A stretch of DNA of 64,000 nt from Streptomyces sp. ICC1 (GCF_003287935.1 NZ_CP030287.1:1984001-2048000), one strand, 5' to 3'; shown: positions 1-8,957, numbered from the stretch's first letter. The notes: a model not told the origin generated them from the sequence alone. Numbers and translations: made by a program.

Positions 1-558
1 GGAGGCGTACGGATCGCGGTCGGGGAAGCCGCCGAGGCGGGGCTGCTGCCAGCCGTAGTCGTCCTGCTGGCCGCCGCGGGGCCAGGCGCCGGGCTCGGGG
101 CGCGGCTGCTGGTAGTCCGGGTAGGCGGGGCGGGCGTTCGGGAGCTGGTCGTCGCCGGGGCCCGTGTGGCCCGTGTGACCGGTGTGGCCCCCCGGCCCGG
201 TGTGGCCTCCGGGGCGCTGGCTTCCGTACGGCTCGTAGGCGTCGCGCGCGGAGGGAGCGGACGGGGCCTGGGGCGCGGGCTCGCCGGCGGAATCGTCCAC
301 GGTGATGGCGATCCGGATGGGGCGGCCGCACTCGCGGCTGAGCGCGTCGCTGATGAGGGGGGCGAGGCGGCCCTCGAGGACGCGCTTGCCGTATTCGTTG
401 GGGACGGCGAGCAGAGCGGTGTCGGCGACGAGGGCGAGCGGCTGGCAGCGCTCGACCCACTGCTTGTCCTTGGGCTCGATGCTGTTCTGTCCCTCCCCGA
501 GGAGCTTCTCGAGCACCCTTGGCCACACTGCGGCAAGATCGGCAGGTACGTCAGCCAC
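1..558 (-). CDS. dnaA: Chromosomal replication initiator DnaA, N-terminal part (cut by window edge)
   Basis: DnaA binds DnaA boxes at oriC and opens the origin. The frame starts with GTG at 558 and runs off the left edge after 186 codons. The N-terminus ([19 protein letters not shown]) and the following 90 or so residues match DnaA domain I, which contacts DnaB and regulators. From about residue 95 the chain becomes Pro/Gly/His/Gln-rich, the long domain II linker typical of streptomycetes. The AAA+ and DNA-binding domains lie outside the window. It is divergent from rpmH, the standard actinobacterial arrangement. Annotated from the translated reverse strand. Confidence 0.95.
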   Translation of the reverse strand, partial: MADVPADLAAVWPRVLEKLLGEGQNSIEPKDKQWVERCQPLALVADTALLAVPNEYGKRVLEGRLAPLISDALSRECGRPIRIAITVDDSAGEPAPQAPSAPSARDAYEPYGSQRPGGHTGPGGHTGHTGHTGPGDDQLPNARPAYPDYQQPRPEPGAWPRGGQQDDYGWQQPRLGGFPDRDPYAS

Positions 559-637
559 AGAGCACGCTCTCTCAGAGGGGGTCCCACGAATGTGTGGTTC
601 TTTGGGACGGTCGGGACAAAAAATCCGGGGTCAGGCA

Positions 638-667
638 ACGGTAGTCAGGCCGACGGGTACGGTTCAA
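638..667 (-). promoter_or_regulatory. Predicted dnaA promoter
   Basis: On the reverse strand TTGAAC, an 18-nt spacer and TACCGT form a vegetative (HrdB-type) promoter pointing into dnaA, 80 nt upstream of the GTG. Two DnaA boxes lie just upstream of the -35, which fits autorepression of dnaA as known in Streptomyces. Confidence 0.55.
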
Positions 668-671
668 GTCG

Positions 672-692
672 TTGTCCACAGCCTGTGCACAG
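672..692. promoter_or_regulatory. Pair of opposed DnaA boxes
   Basis: TTGTCCACA at 672-680 is a perfect streptomycete DnaA box. TGTGCACAG at 684-692 is the second, in opposite orientation (reverse complement CTGTGCACA). Three bases separate them. They sit between the divergent dnaA and rpmH promoters. Oppositely oriented DnaA boxes in the dnaA promoter are documented in S. lividans. Confidence 0.7.
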
Positions 693-714
693 TGTGGGGC
701 ACCGCAGCCTCGGT

Positions 715-744
715 TTGACCGGATGGCGTAGCCGCGCGTACCGT
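715..744 (+). promoter_or_regulatory. Predicted rpmH promoter
   Basis: TTGACC, an 18-nt spacer and TACCGT form a good vegetative promoter about 175 nt upstream of rpmH. It has the same -10 and spacer as the divergent dnaA promoter. The rest of the 559-917 intergenic stretch shows no gene; the remaining ~170 nt would be the rpmH leader. Confidence 0.5.
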
Positions 745-917
745 AACGAGGTCGAGTTGTCGATGGCTGCTGCCGCCTGCCTACCGATGGGCGAAGATCA
801 CTGGTCGTGATCGTTTTGCGGTGCCACTCGGGCGAACACGCGAGTTTTCTCCTCGTGGGCGCACGGTGACAGCCAGGCGATGTCCCGCCTAAACGATTTA
901 TTCTCTGGAGCCCTCGA

Positions 918-1055
918 GTGAGCAAGCGCACCTTCCAGCCGAACAACCGCCGTCGTGCCAAGACCCACGGCTTCCGTCTCCGGATGCGTACCCGTGCCGG
1001 TCGCGCGATCCTCGCGAACCGTCGTGGCAAGGGCCGCAGCGCCCTCTCCGCGTAA
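918..1055 (+). CDS. rpmH: 50S ribosomal protein L34
   Basis: A 45-residue, strongly basic protein starting with GTG and reading [20 protein letters not shown], the universal L34 signature, and ending GRSALSA. It is a structural protein of the large ribosomal subunit, bound to 23S rRNA. A GGAG sequence at 907-910 is well placed as ribosome binding site. The length is normal for the family. It is the first gene of the rightward rpmH-rnpA-yidD-yidC-jag run. Its codon use and position leave no reasonable alternative. Confidence 0.98.
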   Translation: MSKRTFQPNNRRRAKTHGFRLRMRTRAGRAILANRRGKGRSALSA

Positions 1056-1077
1056 CTGACGGGCGGATCGTGACGTC

Positions 1078-1452
1078 GTGCTGTCTCCCGAAAATCGGCT
1101 GAGGCGGCGCGAGGACTTCGCGAGCGCGGTACGTCGAGGTCGTCGGGCTGGTCGCCCGCTCCTCGTCGTCCACCTACGTACAAGCGGTGCAACGGACCCG
1201 CACGAGCCGGGGGAGATCGATCCCTCGACGCGTGCGGGTTTCGTCGTCAGCAAGGCTGTCGGCGGCGCCGTCGTACGCACCCGGGTCAAGCGCCGGTTGC
1301 GCCATCTCATCCGCGATCGGCTGTCCGGGTTGCCCGAAGGTAGCCTGGTGGTGGTACGGGCTCTGCCCGGAGCGGGTGATGCCGGTTACGACGACCTGGC
1401 CCGGGACCTTGATGCCGCACTGCTGCGGCTCTCGGGAGGCGAGGCTCGATGA
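1078..1452 (+). CDS. rnpA: Ribonuclease P protein component
   Basis: RnpA is the basic protein cofactor of RNase P, which removes 5' leaders from pre-tRNAs. The 124-residue product starts with GTG ([21 protein letters not shown]) and carries the family motif region with [17 protein letters not shown] (about residues 64-80), the RNR-type RNA-binding helix. It starts 22 nt after rpmH and its stop overlaps the ATG of yidD by 4 nt, suggesting translational coupling. Length and position are typical. Confidence 0.97.
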   Translation: MLSPENRLRRREDFASAVRRGRRAGRPLLVVHLRTSGATDPHEPGEIDPSTRAGFVVSKAVGGAVVRTRVKRRLRHLIRDRLSGLPEGSLVVVRALPGAGDAGYDDLARDLDAALLRLSGGEAR

Positions 1453-1730
1453 AGTACCCGCTGCTCGCATTGATCAAGCTGTACCAGTGGACCATCAGTC
1501 CGCTGCTCGGGCCGGTGTGCCGCTACTACCCCTCGTGTTCGCACTACGGGTACACGGCCATCGACCGGCATGGTGCGGTGAAGGGGACGGCTCTGACCGC
1601 CTGGCGGATCCTGCGGTGCAATCCGTGGTCCCCGGGTGGCGTGGACCACGTCCCACCCCGGAAACGCCCGCGTTGGCACGAGCAGCTGCGCAGTGCGTTG
1701 CGTAGATCTCGCAATGCTCAAGGAGCCTGA
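1449..1730 (+). CDS. yidD: Membrane protein insertion efficiency factor YidD
   Basis: YidD is a small membrane-associated protein that helps insertion of inner-membrane proteins and is nearly always encoded between rnpA and yidC. The 93-residue product has the family core: [21 protein letters not shown] (residues 8-28), [11 protein letters not shown], and [15 protein letters not shown], with the conserved cysteines. The start ATG overlaps the rnpA stop (ATGA). The C-terminus is basic. There is nothing unusual in it. Confidence 0.95.
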   Translation: MKYPLLALIKLYQWTISPLLGPVCRYYPSCSHYGYTAIDRHGAVKGTALTAWRILRCNPWSPGGVDHVPPRKRPRWHEQLRSALRRSRNAQGA

Positions 1731-1733
1731 TTA

Positions 1734-2840
1734 GTGGACACGATTGCCAGTTTTTTCAGCTTTATTACCACGCCTGTCTCGTGGATCATCGTCCAGTTCC
1801 ACAAGGTGTACGGCGCCATGTTCGGCGCGGACAGTGGTTGGGCCTGGGGCCTGTCCATCGTCTCCCTGGTGATCTTGATCCGCATCTGCCTGATCCCGCT
1901 CTTCGTGAAGCAGATCAAGGCGACGCGCGGCATGCAGGCGATCCAGCCGAAGATGAAGGCGATCCAGGAGCGCTACAAGAACGACAAGCAGCGCCAGTCC
2001 GAAGAGATGATGAAGCTGTACAAGGAGACGGGTACCAACCCGCTCTCCTCGTGCCTTCCCATCCTGGCGCAGTCCCCGTTCTTCTTCGCGCTCTACCACG
2101 TGCTCGCCTCCATCGCCAACGGCACCCCGATCGGCAAGATCGACGGCCCGCTGCTGGAGAGCGCGCGTAACGCGCACATCTTCGGCGCCCCGCTGGCGTC
2201 CAAGTTCACGGACAGCGCGGACAAGGTCGCCGCTCTCGGCGCCTCGATCACCGACGTGCGGATCGTCACCGCGATCATGATCGTGATGATGTCGCTGTCG
2301 CAGTTCTACACGCAGCGCCAGCTGATGCAGAAGAACGTCGACCTCTCGGTCAAGACGCCGTTCATGCAGCAGCAGAAGATGCTGATGTACGTCTTCCCCC
2401 TGATCTTCGCGGTCATGGGCATCAACTTCCCCGTCGGCGTCCTCGTCTACTGGCTGACCACGAACCTGTGGACCATGGGCCAGCAGATGTTCGTGATCAG
2501 CCGGAACCCCACCCCGGGCAGCATGGCCCAGGACCAGTACCTGACGCGTCTGCTGAAGCAGGTCTCCTCGCACGGCGAGCTCAAGGGCCGGGGCAAGAAG
2601 AAGATCGTCGCGGGGATCGTGGCCAAGGGCCCGGACCGCAACGACAACGAGCGCAAGTTCATCACCGCTCTGACCAAGCAGGGCTTGGCCGCGCAGGCGG
2701 ACGGCTCCGTGGCGAAGAGCGTCGAGGCGACCGTCGACGCCGATGCGGCAGGCGGCGGTCTCCAGAAGCGGCAGCAGCCCAAGAGGCAGTCGAAGTCGCA
2801 GCGCCAGACGCCCCCCAGCAAGCCCTCTCCCAAGAAGTAA
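1734..2840 (+). CDS. yidC: Membrane protein insertase YidC
   Basis: YidC/Oxa1 insertase places proteins in the cytoplasmic membrane alone or with SecYEG. The 368-residue protein (GTG start, 3 nt after yidD) has the Oxa1-type core: a first transmembrane segment near residues 38-58 with a conserved hydrophilic Arg ([11 protein letters not shown]), a coiled cytoplasmic hairpin ([14 protein letters not shown]), then further membrane segments near residues 105-125, 175-195 and 215-250. The C-terminal tail is rich in Lys, Arg, Gln and Ser, as in ribosome-binding actinobacterial YidC. No lipoprotein signal is seen, the usual situation in high-GC Gram-positives. Confidence 0.96.
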   Translation: MDTIASFFSFITTPVSWIIVQFHKVYGAMFGADSGWAWGLSIVSLVILIRICLIPLFVKQIKATRGMQAIQPKMKAIQERYKNDKQRQSEEMMKLYKETGTNPLSSCLPILAQSPFFFALYHVLASIANGTPIGKIDGPLLESARNAHIFGAPLASKFTDSADKVAALGASITDVRIVTAIMIVMMSLSQFYTQRQLMQKNVDLSVKTPFMQQQKMLMYVFPLIFAVMGINFPVGVLVYWLTTNLWTMGQQMFVISRNPTPGSMAQDQYLTRLLKQVSSHGELKGRGKKKIVAGIVAKGPDRNDNERKFITALTKQGLAAQADGSVAKSVEATVDADAAGGGLQKRQQPKRQSKSQRQTPPSKPSPKK

Positions 2841-2855
2841 GAAGGAGTCCCTCCC

Positions 2856-3365
2856 GTGACGGAAGGCACCACCACCGCCGCCGCTGAGAGTGGCGACACC
2901 CTGACCCGCCTCGAGCAGGAGGGTGAGATCGCGGCTGACTACCTTGAGGGTCTGCTGGACATCGCCGACCTGGACGGCGACATCGACATGGACGTCGAGG
3001 CGGACCGCGCCTCGGTCTCCATCGTCAGTGAGTCCGCGCGCGACCTGCAGAAGCTCGTGGGCCGCGACGGAGAGGTGCTGGAGGCTCTGCAGGAGCTGAC
3101 CCGCCTCGCCGTGCACCGCGAGACCGGGGACCGCAGCCGGCTGATGCTGGACATCGGCGGGTTCCGGGCGAAGAAGCGCGAGGAGCTGGCGGCGCTCGGC
3201 GCCCAGGCCTCGGCGGACGTGAAGGCGTCCGGCGAGCCCCTGAAGCTGGCCCCGATGACCCCGTTCGAGCGGAAGGTCGTCCACGATGCGGTGGCGGCCG
3301 CCGGTCTGCGGAGCGAGTCGGAGGGCGAGGAGCCGCAGCGCTTCGTCGTCGTGCTCCCGGCCTGA
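2856..3365 (+). CDS. jag: Jag/KhpB family RNA-binding protein
   Basis: This 169-residue acidic protein is the SpoIIIJ-associated Jag (KhpB) protein, an RNA-binding factor linked to cell division and envelope growth in Gram-positives. After an acidic N-terminus it has a KH-like domain (about residues 45-100, loop GRDGEVLEALQEL) and an R3H-type domain (FERKVVHDAVAAAGL, about 130-145) ending in RFVVVLPA. The N-terminal Jag_N domain of firmicutes is absent, as usual in actinobacteria. It follows yidC by 15 nt, so the two are probably co-transcribed. The start codon is GTG. Confidence 0.93.
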   Translation: MTEGTTTAAAESGDTLTRLEQEGEIAADYLEGLLDIADLDGDIDMDVEADRASVSIVSESARDLQKLVGRDGEVLEALQELTRLAVHRETGDRSRLMLDIGGFRAKKREELAALGAQASADVKASGEPLKLAPMTPFERKVVHDAVAAAGLRSESEGEEPQRFVVVLPA

Positions 3366-3381
3366 CCGGAAGCTTGAGTGT

Positions 3382-3412
3382 TCGGCCCCGTCTGTCTCGC
3401 AGGCGGGGCCGA
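3382..3412 (+). terminator. Intrinsic terminator after jag
   Basis: TCGGCCCCG at 3382-3390 pairs with CGGGGCCGA at 3404-3412 (9-bp stem, 13-nt loop), followed by TGTTTGT. It lies 17 nt after the jag stop and would separate the yidC-jag unit from rsmG. Confidence 0.6.
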
Positions 3413-3490
3413 TGTTTGTCAGCCTGGCAGTGACGACGTGGCCCGCGGCACGGCACGGCCACAACCATGCGGTACGGAAGGACGGTCCCC

Positions 3491-4228
3491 GTGACGGAGG
3501 CAGCTGAGCTTCCCCCGATGCCTGAAGAAGCGCCCCCGGCACCCGAAGAGGCGCGCGCGGTGTTCGGTGAGTTTTTCCCGGAAGCTGTGCGGTACGTGGA
3601 GCTGCTGGCGGACGCGGGCGTGAAGCGGGGTCTGATCGGGCCGCGCGAGGTGCCGCGGCTCTGGGAGCGGCACGTGCTGAACTGCGCCGTGCTCGCCGAG
3701 GTGGTGCCCGAGGGCGTCACCGTGTGCGACGTGGGCTCGGGTGCCGGCCTCCCCGGCATCCCACTGGCCCTGCTGCGCCGTGACCTGAAGATCACGCTGC
3801 TGGAGCCGCTGCTGCGCCGCACGAACTTCCTCCAGGAGGCCGTGGAGCTGCTCGGGCTCGACCACGTGACGGTGGTGCGCGGGCGGGCCGAGGAAGTCCT
3901 CGGCAAGCTGCAGCCGGTGCACGTGGTGACGGCGCGGGCGGTGGCCCCCCTCGACCGGCTCGCCGGATGGGGCGTTCCCCTGCTGCGGCCGTACGGCGAG
4001 ATGCTGGCGCTCAAGGGCGACACCGCCGAGGAGGAGCTGGTGTCGGCGAAGGCCGCGCTGGCCAAGCTCGGTGTGGTGAAGACCTCGGTGCTGCACGTCG
4101 GCGAGGGCATCGTGGACCCGCTGACCACGGTGGTGCGGGTCGAGGTGGGCGAGAGCCCCGGCGGTGTGAGGTTCGCGACGAAGCGGGCCAAGGCCGCCCG
4201 GGTGAGCCGCACCCGGCGGCGCCGCTGA
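3491..4228 (+). CDS. rsmG: 16S rRNA (guanine-N7) methyltransferase RsmG
   Basis: RsmG methylates N7 of the conserved guanine 527 (E. coli numbering) of 16S rRNA using SAM; loss gives low-level streptomycin resistance in Streptomyces. The SAM motif I is [20 protein letters not shown], followed by [21 protein letters not shown] and the [13 protein letters not shown] motif. I take the GTG at 3491 (VTEAAELP, 245 aa) because GGAAGGA lies 8 nt before it. An in-frame ATG at 3467 has no ribosome binding site. The C-terminal ~20 residues are basic. Confidence 0.95.
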   Translation: MTEAAELPPMPEEAPPAPEEARAVFGEFFPEAVRYVELLADAGVKRGLIGPREVPRLWERHVLNCAVLAEVVPEGVTVCDVGSGAGLPGIPLALLRRDLKITLLEPLLRRTNFLQEAVELLGLDHVTVVRGRAEEVLGKLQPVHVVTARAVAPLDRLAGWGVPLLRPYGEMLALKGDTAEEELVSAKAALAKLGVVKTSVLHVGEGIVDPLTTVVRVEVGESPGGVRFATKRAKAARVSRTRRRR

Positions 4229-4232
4229 TCCC

Positions 4233-4260
4233 CGGCCGCCCGGTTCTCTGTGCGGGCGGC
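4233..4260 (+). terminator. Hairpin after rsmG
   Basis: GGCCGCCCG at 4233-4241 pairs with CGGGCGGCC at 4252-4260 around a 10-nt loop, 5 nt after the rsmG stop. No T-run follows, as is common in streptomycetes. Confidence 0.5.
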
Positions 4261-4352
4261 CCCGGATCCGGCGGAGTTTCGGGGCGTGTTGCGCCCTATA
4301 GGTATGGATTTCGGAGTGTCGTAGCGGCCGGATGACTCCGTCCGGGCATCGT

Positions 4353-4366
4353 GTTTCACGTGAAAC
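4353..4366. promoter_or_regulatory. parS: parS site 1 (ParB centromere)
   Basis: GTTTCACGTGAAAC, the exact streptomycete parS palindrome, about 200 nt upstream of the parA start. ParB nucleates here and spreads as a CTP-dependent clamp. The palindrome does not extend beyond the core by more than the 14 bp. Confidence 0.93.
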
Positions 4367-4449
4367 GTCGCTCTCTGCTGCACGGAATCATCAGCCGCGG
4401 TCGTGCGGCTGCGTCCCCCCGTCACCGCAAGCACGAAGGGGGGACGGAG

Positions 4450-4476
4450 TTGTCCACATCGGTGGATTCATCCACA
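4450..4476. promoter_or_regulatory. Two direct DnaA boxes upstream of parA
   Basis: TTGTCCACA (4450-4458) is a perfect DnaA box and TCATCCACA (4468-4476) is a close variant, in the same orientation, 18 nt apart start to start. They lie between parS site 1 and the parA start, in the presumed parAB promoter region. Confidence 0.55.
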
Positions 4477-4560
4477 GGAGTGCGGGCCCCGCTGGTTCGC
4501 GACCCCGGTGACATGGCAGGCTCTGTTCATCGCGAGCCTGATGCCGAGGAGAGTGACACC

Positions 4561-5604
4561 GTGCGGTCAGACGCCAACCTTGCGGGGCCGATGGCCGAAC
4601 CGGTCCCCGGTCCCCGCTCTGAATCGCCGGGTGAAGATGTTTCACGTGAAACATCGGCCCCGCCGCTAGTGGACAACGAAGACACGCCCATCGGCCGAGC
4701 CGCGCAGATCGCGGTCGAGGCGCTGGGCCGTGCGGGTGAGGGCCTGCCCAGGCCCGCACAGACCCGGATCATGGTGGTCGCCAACCAGAAGGGCGGCGTG
4801 GGCAAGACCACGTCGACCGTGAACCTGGCCGCCTCCCTGGCCCTGCACGGTGCGCGGGTCCTGGTGGTCGACCTCGACCCGCAGGGCAACGCCTCCACGG
4901 CGCTGGGCATCGACCACCACGCCGACGTGCCGTCCATCTACGACGTGCTCGTGGACAGCCGGCCCCTGATGGAGGTCGTCCAGCCGGTCGCCGATGTGGA
5001 GGGGCTCTTCTGCGCTCCGGCCACCATCGACCTGGCCGGCGCGGAGATCGAGCTGGTCTCCCTCGTGGCGCGGGAGAGCCGCCTCCAGCGGGCCATCCAG
5101 GCGTACGAGCAGCCGCTCGACTACATCCTGATCGACTGCCCGCCCTCGCTGGGCCTGCTGACGGTGAACGCCCTGGTCGCGGGCGCCGAGGTGCTGATCC
5201 CGATCCAGTGCGAGTACTACGCGCTGGAGGGGCTGGGTCAACTGCTGCGCAACGTCGACCTGGTGCGGGCCCACCTGAACCCGACGCTGCACGTGTCCAC
5301 GATCCTGCTGACGATGTACGACGGCAGGACCCGGCTGGCCTCGCAGGTGGCGGAGGAGGTGCGCACGCACTTCGGCAAGGAGGTGCTGCGCACGAGCATC
5401 CCGCGGTCGGTCCGCATCTCCGAGGCCCCGAGCTACGGGCAGACGGTGCTGACCTACGATCCGGGTTCCAGCGGTTCCCTCTCCTACCTGGAGGCGGCGC
5501 GGGAGATCGCGCTGCGCGGGGCCGGCATCCAGTACGACGCCCAGCACCCTCATCTGAGTGCGGGCCTGAACAACACGCAGAGCATGGCGGAGGGGATCCA
5601 GTGA
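4561..5604 (+). CDS. parA: Chromosome partitioning ATPase ParA
   Basis: ParA is a Walker-type ATPase that in Streptomyces extends from the hyphal tip and drives segregation and ordered placement of ParB-parS complexes. The deviant Walker A motif is KGGVGKTT, followed by [11 protein letters not shown] and [11 protein letters not shown] prefer the GTG at 4561 (347 aa) because GAGGAGAG lies 7-8 nt upstream. An ATG at 4513 is in frame but has no ribosome binding site. The frame stays open to 4351, where translation merely reads through parS. The Pro-rich N-terminal ~70 residues are streptomycete-like. The stop overlaps the parB GTG by 4 nt. Confidence 0.95.
   Translation: MRSDANLAGPMAEPVPGPRSESPGEDVSRETSAPPLVDNEDTPIGRAAQIAVEALGRAGEGLPRPAQTRIMVVANQKGGVGKTTSTVNLAASLALHGARVLVVDLDPQGNASTALGIDHHADVPSIYDVLVDSRPLMEVVQPVADVEGLFCAPATIDLAGAEIELVSLVARESRLQRAIQAYEQPLDYILIDCPPSLGLLTVNALVAGAEVLIPIQCEYYALEGLGQLLRNVDLVRAHLNPTLHVSTILLTMYDGRTRLASQVAEEVRTHFGKEVLRTSIPRSVRISEAPSYGQTVLTYDPGSSGSLSYLEAAREIALRGAGIQYDAQHPHLSAGLNNTQSMAEGIQ
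4639..4652. promoter_or_regulatory. parS: parS site 2, inside parA
   Basis: Exact GTTTCACGTGAAAC within the ParA N-terminal coding region, translated there as VSRET. The palindrome extends to 20 bp (GATG...CATC flanks). Confidence 0.93.
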
Positions 5605-6692
5605 GTGAGCGACGTAGGGGTCTGGGGCGGGGGCTCGGCGCGCTGATTCCCGCGGCTCCCCAGGAGAAGACGCCGCCGGTGATCGGCGCCGGGTCGACGT
5701 CTCCGTCGGCGGTTCCGGTGCTGCCCTCGGAGCGGGGGATCGCGGCGGCGAGGCTGGCCTCGCTGGCGCAGGCCGATGTTTCACGTGAAACATCGGTGCC
5801 GATCGTGGCGGCCGAGCCGGAGCCGGCAGCGGATCCGGCGGCCGGCGAGGTGGCGGGTGCGACGTTCGCGGAGCTCCCGATGGACTCGATCACGCCGAAC
5901 CCGCGGCAGCCGCGGGAAGTGTTCGACGAGGACGCGTTGGCCGAGCTGGTGACCTCCATCCAGGAGGTGGGCCTGCTCCAGCCGGTGGTGGTCCGGCAGG
6001 CGGCCCCGGGCCGCTACGAACTCATCATGGGCGAGCGGCGCTGGCGGGCGTGCCGGGAGGCGGGCCTGCAGCGGATTCCGGCCATCATCCGTGCCACGGA
6101 CGACGAGAAGCTGCTGCTGGACGCGCTGTTGGAGAACCTGCACCGGGCTCAGCTGAACCCGCTGGAGGAAGCCGCCGCGTACGACCAGCTCCTCCAGGAC
6201 TTCAACTGCACGCACGACCAGCTGGCGGACCGGATCGGGCGCTCGCGCCCCCAGGTCTCGAACACGCTGCGCCTGCTGAAGCTGTCGCCGCCCGTGCAGC
6301 GCCGGGTGGCGGCGGGCGTCCTGTCGGCGGGGCACGCGCGGGCCCTGCTCTCGGTGGACAACTCCGAGGAGCAGGACCGGCTGGCGCACCGGATCGTGGC
6401 CGAGGGCCTCTCGGTGCGCGCGGTCGAGGAGATCGTCGCGCTGATGGGGTCCGAGAATCCGGGCGCGGTGAAGTCGAAGGGTCCGCGGGCCGGGGCCCGG
6501 GTCGCCCCCGCGCTGAACGAGCTGGCGACGCGGCTGTCCGACCGCTTCGAGACGCGGGTGAAGGTGGACCTGGGTCAGAAGAAGGGCAAGATCACCGTCG
6601 AGTTCGCGTCCATGGAGGACCTGGAGCGGATCCTGGGCACGCTGGCGCCGGGCGAGGGCCGGGTGCTGGACCAGGGACTCTCCGGGGAGTAG
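5601..6692 (+). CDS. parB: Chromosome partitioning protein ParB
   Basis: ParB binds parS, hydrolyses CTP to form sliding clamps and condenses the origin region for segregation during sporulation. Start GTG at 5601 overlaps the parA stop (GTGA); product 363 aa. It begins [16 protein letters not shown], the conserved N-terminus that contacts ParA. The CTPase motif is [15 protein letters not shown], followed by [21 protein letters not shown] and the helix-turn-helix [19 protein letters not shown]. The C-terminal dimerisation region ([18 protein letters not shown]) is complete. A parS site lies within its own 5' coding region. Confidence 0.96.
   Translation: MSERRRGLGRGLGALIPAAPQEKTPPVIGAGSTSPSAVPVLPSERGIAAARLASLAQADVSRETSVPIVAAEPEPAADPAAGEVAGATFAELPMDSITPNPRQPREVFDEDALAELVTSIQEVGLLQPVVVRQAAPGRYELIMGERRWRACREAGLQRIPAIIRATDDEKLLLDALLENLHRAQLNPLEEAAAYDQLLQDFNCTHDQLADRIGRSRPQVSNTLRLLKLSPPVQRRVAAGVLSAGHARALLSVDNSEEQDRLAHRIVAEGLSVRAVEEIVALMGSENPGAVKSKGPRAGARVAPALNELATRLSDRFETRVKVDLGQKKGKITVEFASMEDLERILGTLAPGEGRVLDQGLSGE
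5778..5791. promoter_or_regulatory. parS: parS site 3, inside parB
   Basis: Exact GTTTCACGTGAAAC in the ParB linker between the ParA-contacting N-terminus and the CTPase domain. The perfect palindrome extends to 24 bp (5773-5796). Confidence 0.93.
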
Positions 6693-6703
6693 CGCCCAGC
6701 CTG

Positions 6704-6743
6704 GGGGCGGGTCGTGCCGGTGCGAACCGGCGCGGCCCGCCCC
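6704..6743 (+). terminator. Strong intrinsic terminator after parB
   Basis: A 17-bp stem (6704-6720 with 6727-6743) pairs completely if two G-U pairs are allowed; the loop is TGCGAA. It is followed by TTTGCCTTGTT. It ends the parAB operon 11 nt after the parB stop. Confidence 0.75.
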
Positions 6744-6793
6744 TTTGCCTTGTTGCGGTTTCGGGTGATTCGAGCTGTGGATACGATGCGGTC

Positions 6794-7411
6794 ATGGGTC
6801 GTCGGCTGGTACCGCTCACGCTGGACAACCTTCAGGACCTGCCCCGGCGTTGCCGGTCCTGTGTCTTCTGGGAGCTGGATCCCGTCACCGGTGCGGCTGC
6901 GGTGAAGGCGGGCACCTCTGCCCAGGAGAAGGAGGCGTGGATCTCCGCCGTGCTGCTCGAATGGGGTTCGTGCGGCCGGGTGGTCTACGTGGACGAGGTG
7001 CCCGTCGGGTTCGTCCTGTACGCCCCGCCGGCCTATGTGGCGCGCGCGACCGCCTTCCCGACCAGTCCGGTCTCACCGGACGCCGCACAGCTCATCACGG
7101 CGTGGATCATGCCGGGGTATCAGGGGCAGGGCCTGGGGCGGGTGATGGTCCAGGCGGTGGCGAAAGACCTGCTGCGCAGGGGGTTCCGGGCGATCGAGGC
7201 GTTCGGCGACGTCCGGTGGGAGCGTCCGGCCTGTCTCCTGCCGGCCGACCACCTGCTGGCGGTGGGCTTCAAGACGGTCCGGCCGCATCCGGTCCACCCC
7301 CGGCTGCGGCTGGAGTTGCGGTCCACGCTGTCGTGGAAGGAAGACGTGGAGCTGGCCCTGGACCGGCTGCTGGGCGCGGCCCGCAAGGAGCCGGCGCTGC
7401 GGCCGCTCTGA
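6794..7411 (+). CDS. GNAT family N-acetyltransferase
   Basis: A 205-residue acetyltransferase of unknown substrate, in the position after parB that streptomycetes conserve. The acetyl-CoA pyrophosphate loop is GYQGQGLGRVMVQAVAKDLL (about residues 115-134), followed by FRAIEAFGD. The N-terminal half includes CRSCVFWELDPVTG, a family-specific region with two cysteines. ATG 6794 is chosen. A possible -10 (TACGAT, 6782-6787) lies 6 nt upstream, so the mRNA may be leaderless. A DnaA-box-like sequence (GTATCCACA on the reverse strand, 6776-6784) overlaps it. The gene is convergent with trxA. Confidence 0.85.
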   Translation: MGRRLVPLTLDNLQDLPRRCRSCVFWELDPVTGAAAVKAGTSAQEKEAWISAVLLEWGSCGRVVYVDEVPVGFVLYAPPAYVARATAFPTSPVSPDAAQLITAWIMPGYQGQGLGRVMVQAVAKDLLRRGFRAIEAFGDVRWERPACLLPADHLLAVGFKTVRPHPVHPRLRLELRSTLSWKEDVELALDRLLGAARKEPALRPL

Positions 7412-7463
7412 CGCGGCTGCCGTATCGCTGTGGCGCTGCCGAGCTGCGGCGCCGCTGCGCGGG

Positions 7464-7511
7464 ACATGCGAACGGGGCCGCCCCCGGCCAGGGGCGGCCC
7501 CGTTCGCATGT
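7464..7511. terminator. Bidirectional terminator, perfect 21-bp hairpin
   Basis: Bases 7464-7484 pair perfectly with 7491-7511 around the loop CGGCCA. It lies between the convergent acetyltransferase and trxA genes and would end both transcripts. Confidence 0.85.
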
Positions 7512-7527
7512 CACCGGTGCGGGTGCG

Positions 7528-7869
7528 TCAGACGGTCTTGACCTCGACGAAGTCCGCCAGGTCGCGCAGGATGGCGGCCTTCGGCTTGGCGCCGACGATG
7601 GTCTTGGCGACCTCGCCGCCCTGGTAGACGTTCAGCGTCGGGATGGACATGACGCCGTACTTGGCGGCCGTGGCCGGGTTCTCGTCGATGTTGAGCTTGA
7701 CGATCTCGATCTGGTCCCCGTACTCGGCGGCGATGGCCTCGAGGGAGGGAGCGATCTGGCGGCACGGACCGCACCAGGCGGCCCAGAAGTCCACCAGGAC
7801 GGGCTTGTCGCTCCTGAGGACCTCGGCGTCGAAGTCAGCGTCGGTCACGTTCTTGAGGGTGCCGGCCAC
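7528..7869 (-). CDS. trxA: Thioredoxin
   Basis: A 113-residue cytoplasmic thioredoxin, the dithiol reductant for many enzymes. The active site is WCGPC in VLVDFWAAWCGPCRQIAP (about residues 24-41), and the cis-proline loop is VMSIPTLNVY. It starts with GTG 56 nt after trxB and is read from the trxBA operon, which carries a sigma-R type promoter. The length and all key residues are standard. Confidence 0.97.
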   Translation of the reverse strand: MAGTLKNVTDADFDAEVLRSDKPVLVDFWAAWCGPCRQIAPSLEAIAAEYGDQIEIVKLNIDENPATAAKYGVMSIPTLNVYQGGEVAKTIVGAKPKAAILRDLADFVEVKTV

Positions 7870-7925
7870 AGCGGCCTCCTTCTTTTCCTGCGGGGAGAGT
7901 GGGGTGTGGTGCTGCTGGGTGTGCG

Positions 7926-8885
7926 TCAGACCGTCGCGTGCGTCTTCTCGGCGTCCGCGAGGGCGGCGAGGAAGCGCTCGGCGTCGAGGGCGGCGGAGCA
8001 GCCGGTGCCCGCGGCGGTGATGGCCTGGCGGTAGGTGTGGTCGACGACGTCGCCCGCGCCGAACACACCGGTGAGGCTGGTGCGGGTGGACGGGGCGTCG
8101 ACCTTGAGGTAGCCCTCGGAGTCGAGGTCCAGCTGGTCCTTGAAGAGCTCCGTGCGCGGGTCGTGGCCGACGGCGATGAAGAGGCCGGTCACGGGCAGCT
8201 CGGAGGTCTCACCGGTCTTGGTGTTGCGCAGGGTGAGTCCCGAGAGCTTCTGCTCGCCGTGGATCGCGGCGACCTCGCTGTCCCAGGCGAACTTGATCTT
8301 CGGGTCGGCGAACGCGCGGTCCTGCATGGCCTTGGAGGCGCGCAGCGAATCGCGGCGGTGCACGATCGTGACGGACTTGGCGAACCGGGAGAGGAAGGTG
8401 GCTTCCTCGATCGCGGTGTCGCCGCCGCCGACCACGACGATGTCGTGGTCCTTGAAGAAGAAGCCGTCGCAGGTGGCGCACCAGGAGACGCCGCGTCCGG
8501 AGAGGGCGTCCTCGTTCGGCAGGCCGAGCTTGCGGTGCTGCGAGCCGGTGGTCACGATCACGGCCTTGGCACGGTGCACGGTGCCGGCGGTGTCGGTGAC
8601 GGTCTTGATCTCGCCGGTGAGGTCCACGGCCACCACGTCGTCCGGAACCAGCTCGGCGCCGAAACGCTCGGCCTGGCCGCGCATGTTGTCCATGAGGTCG
8701 GGCCCCATGATGCCGTCCTGGAAGCCGGGGAAGTTCTCGACCTCGGTGGTGTTCATCAGCGCGCCGCCGGCGGTGACGGCACCTTCGAAGACCAGGGGCT
8801 TGAGCGAAGCGCGTGCGGTGTACAGGGCGGCGGTGTAACCGGCCGGCCCGGAGCCGATGATGATCACGTTTCGAACGTCGCTCAC
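7926..8885 (-). CDS. trxB: Thioredoxin reductase (NADPH)
   Basis: A 319-residue flavoprotein that reduces thioredoxin with NADPH. FAD binding: [15 protein letters not shown] at the N-terminus. Redox-active disulfide: CATC in [11 protein letters not shown] (about residue 138). NADPH binding: [14 protein letters not shown]-terminal FAD motif: [20 protein letters not shown]. The start is GTG. It is the first gene of the leftward trxB-trxA operon, and its upstream region holds a sigma-R consensus promoter, as known for trxBA of S. coelicolor, giving induction by thiol oxidation. Confidence 0.97.
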   Translation of the reverse strand: MSDVRNVIIIGSGPAGYTAALYTARASLKPLVFEGAVTAGGALMNTTEVENFPGFQDGIMGPDLMDNMRGQAERFGAELVPDDVVAVDLTGEIKTVTDTAGTVHRAKAVIVTTGSQHRKLGLPNEDALSGRGVSWCATCDGFFFKDHDIVVVGGGDTAIEEATFLSRFAKSVTIVHRRDSLRASKAMQDRAFADPKIKFAWDSEVAAIHGEQKLSGLTLRNTKTGETSELPVTGLFIAVGHDPRTELFKDQLDLDSEGYLKVDAPSTRTSLTGVFGAGDVVDHTYRQAITAAGTGCSAALDAERFLAALADAEKTHATV

Positions 8886-8957
8886 GGGTTGCTTCCTCGT
8901 CTCTGGACTGCCTGCTGCCTACCGGGGGGTGGGCCGGTGTGAACCTTCACCCCACCC

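Noticed and set aside
1731..3542. 603-codon open frame on the reverse strand across yidC and jag
   Set aside because: Antisense shadow typical of high-GC DNA; composition is Arg/Leu/His-rich low complexity and the forward genes are certain.
4351..4560. N-terminal extension of ParA starting MFHVKRRS
   Set aside because: The first codons are simply the translated parS palindrome, and the stretch contains DnaA boxes. A good ribosome binding site precedes GTG 4561.
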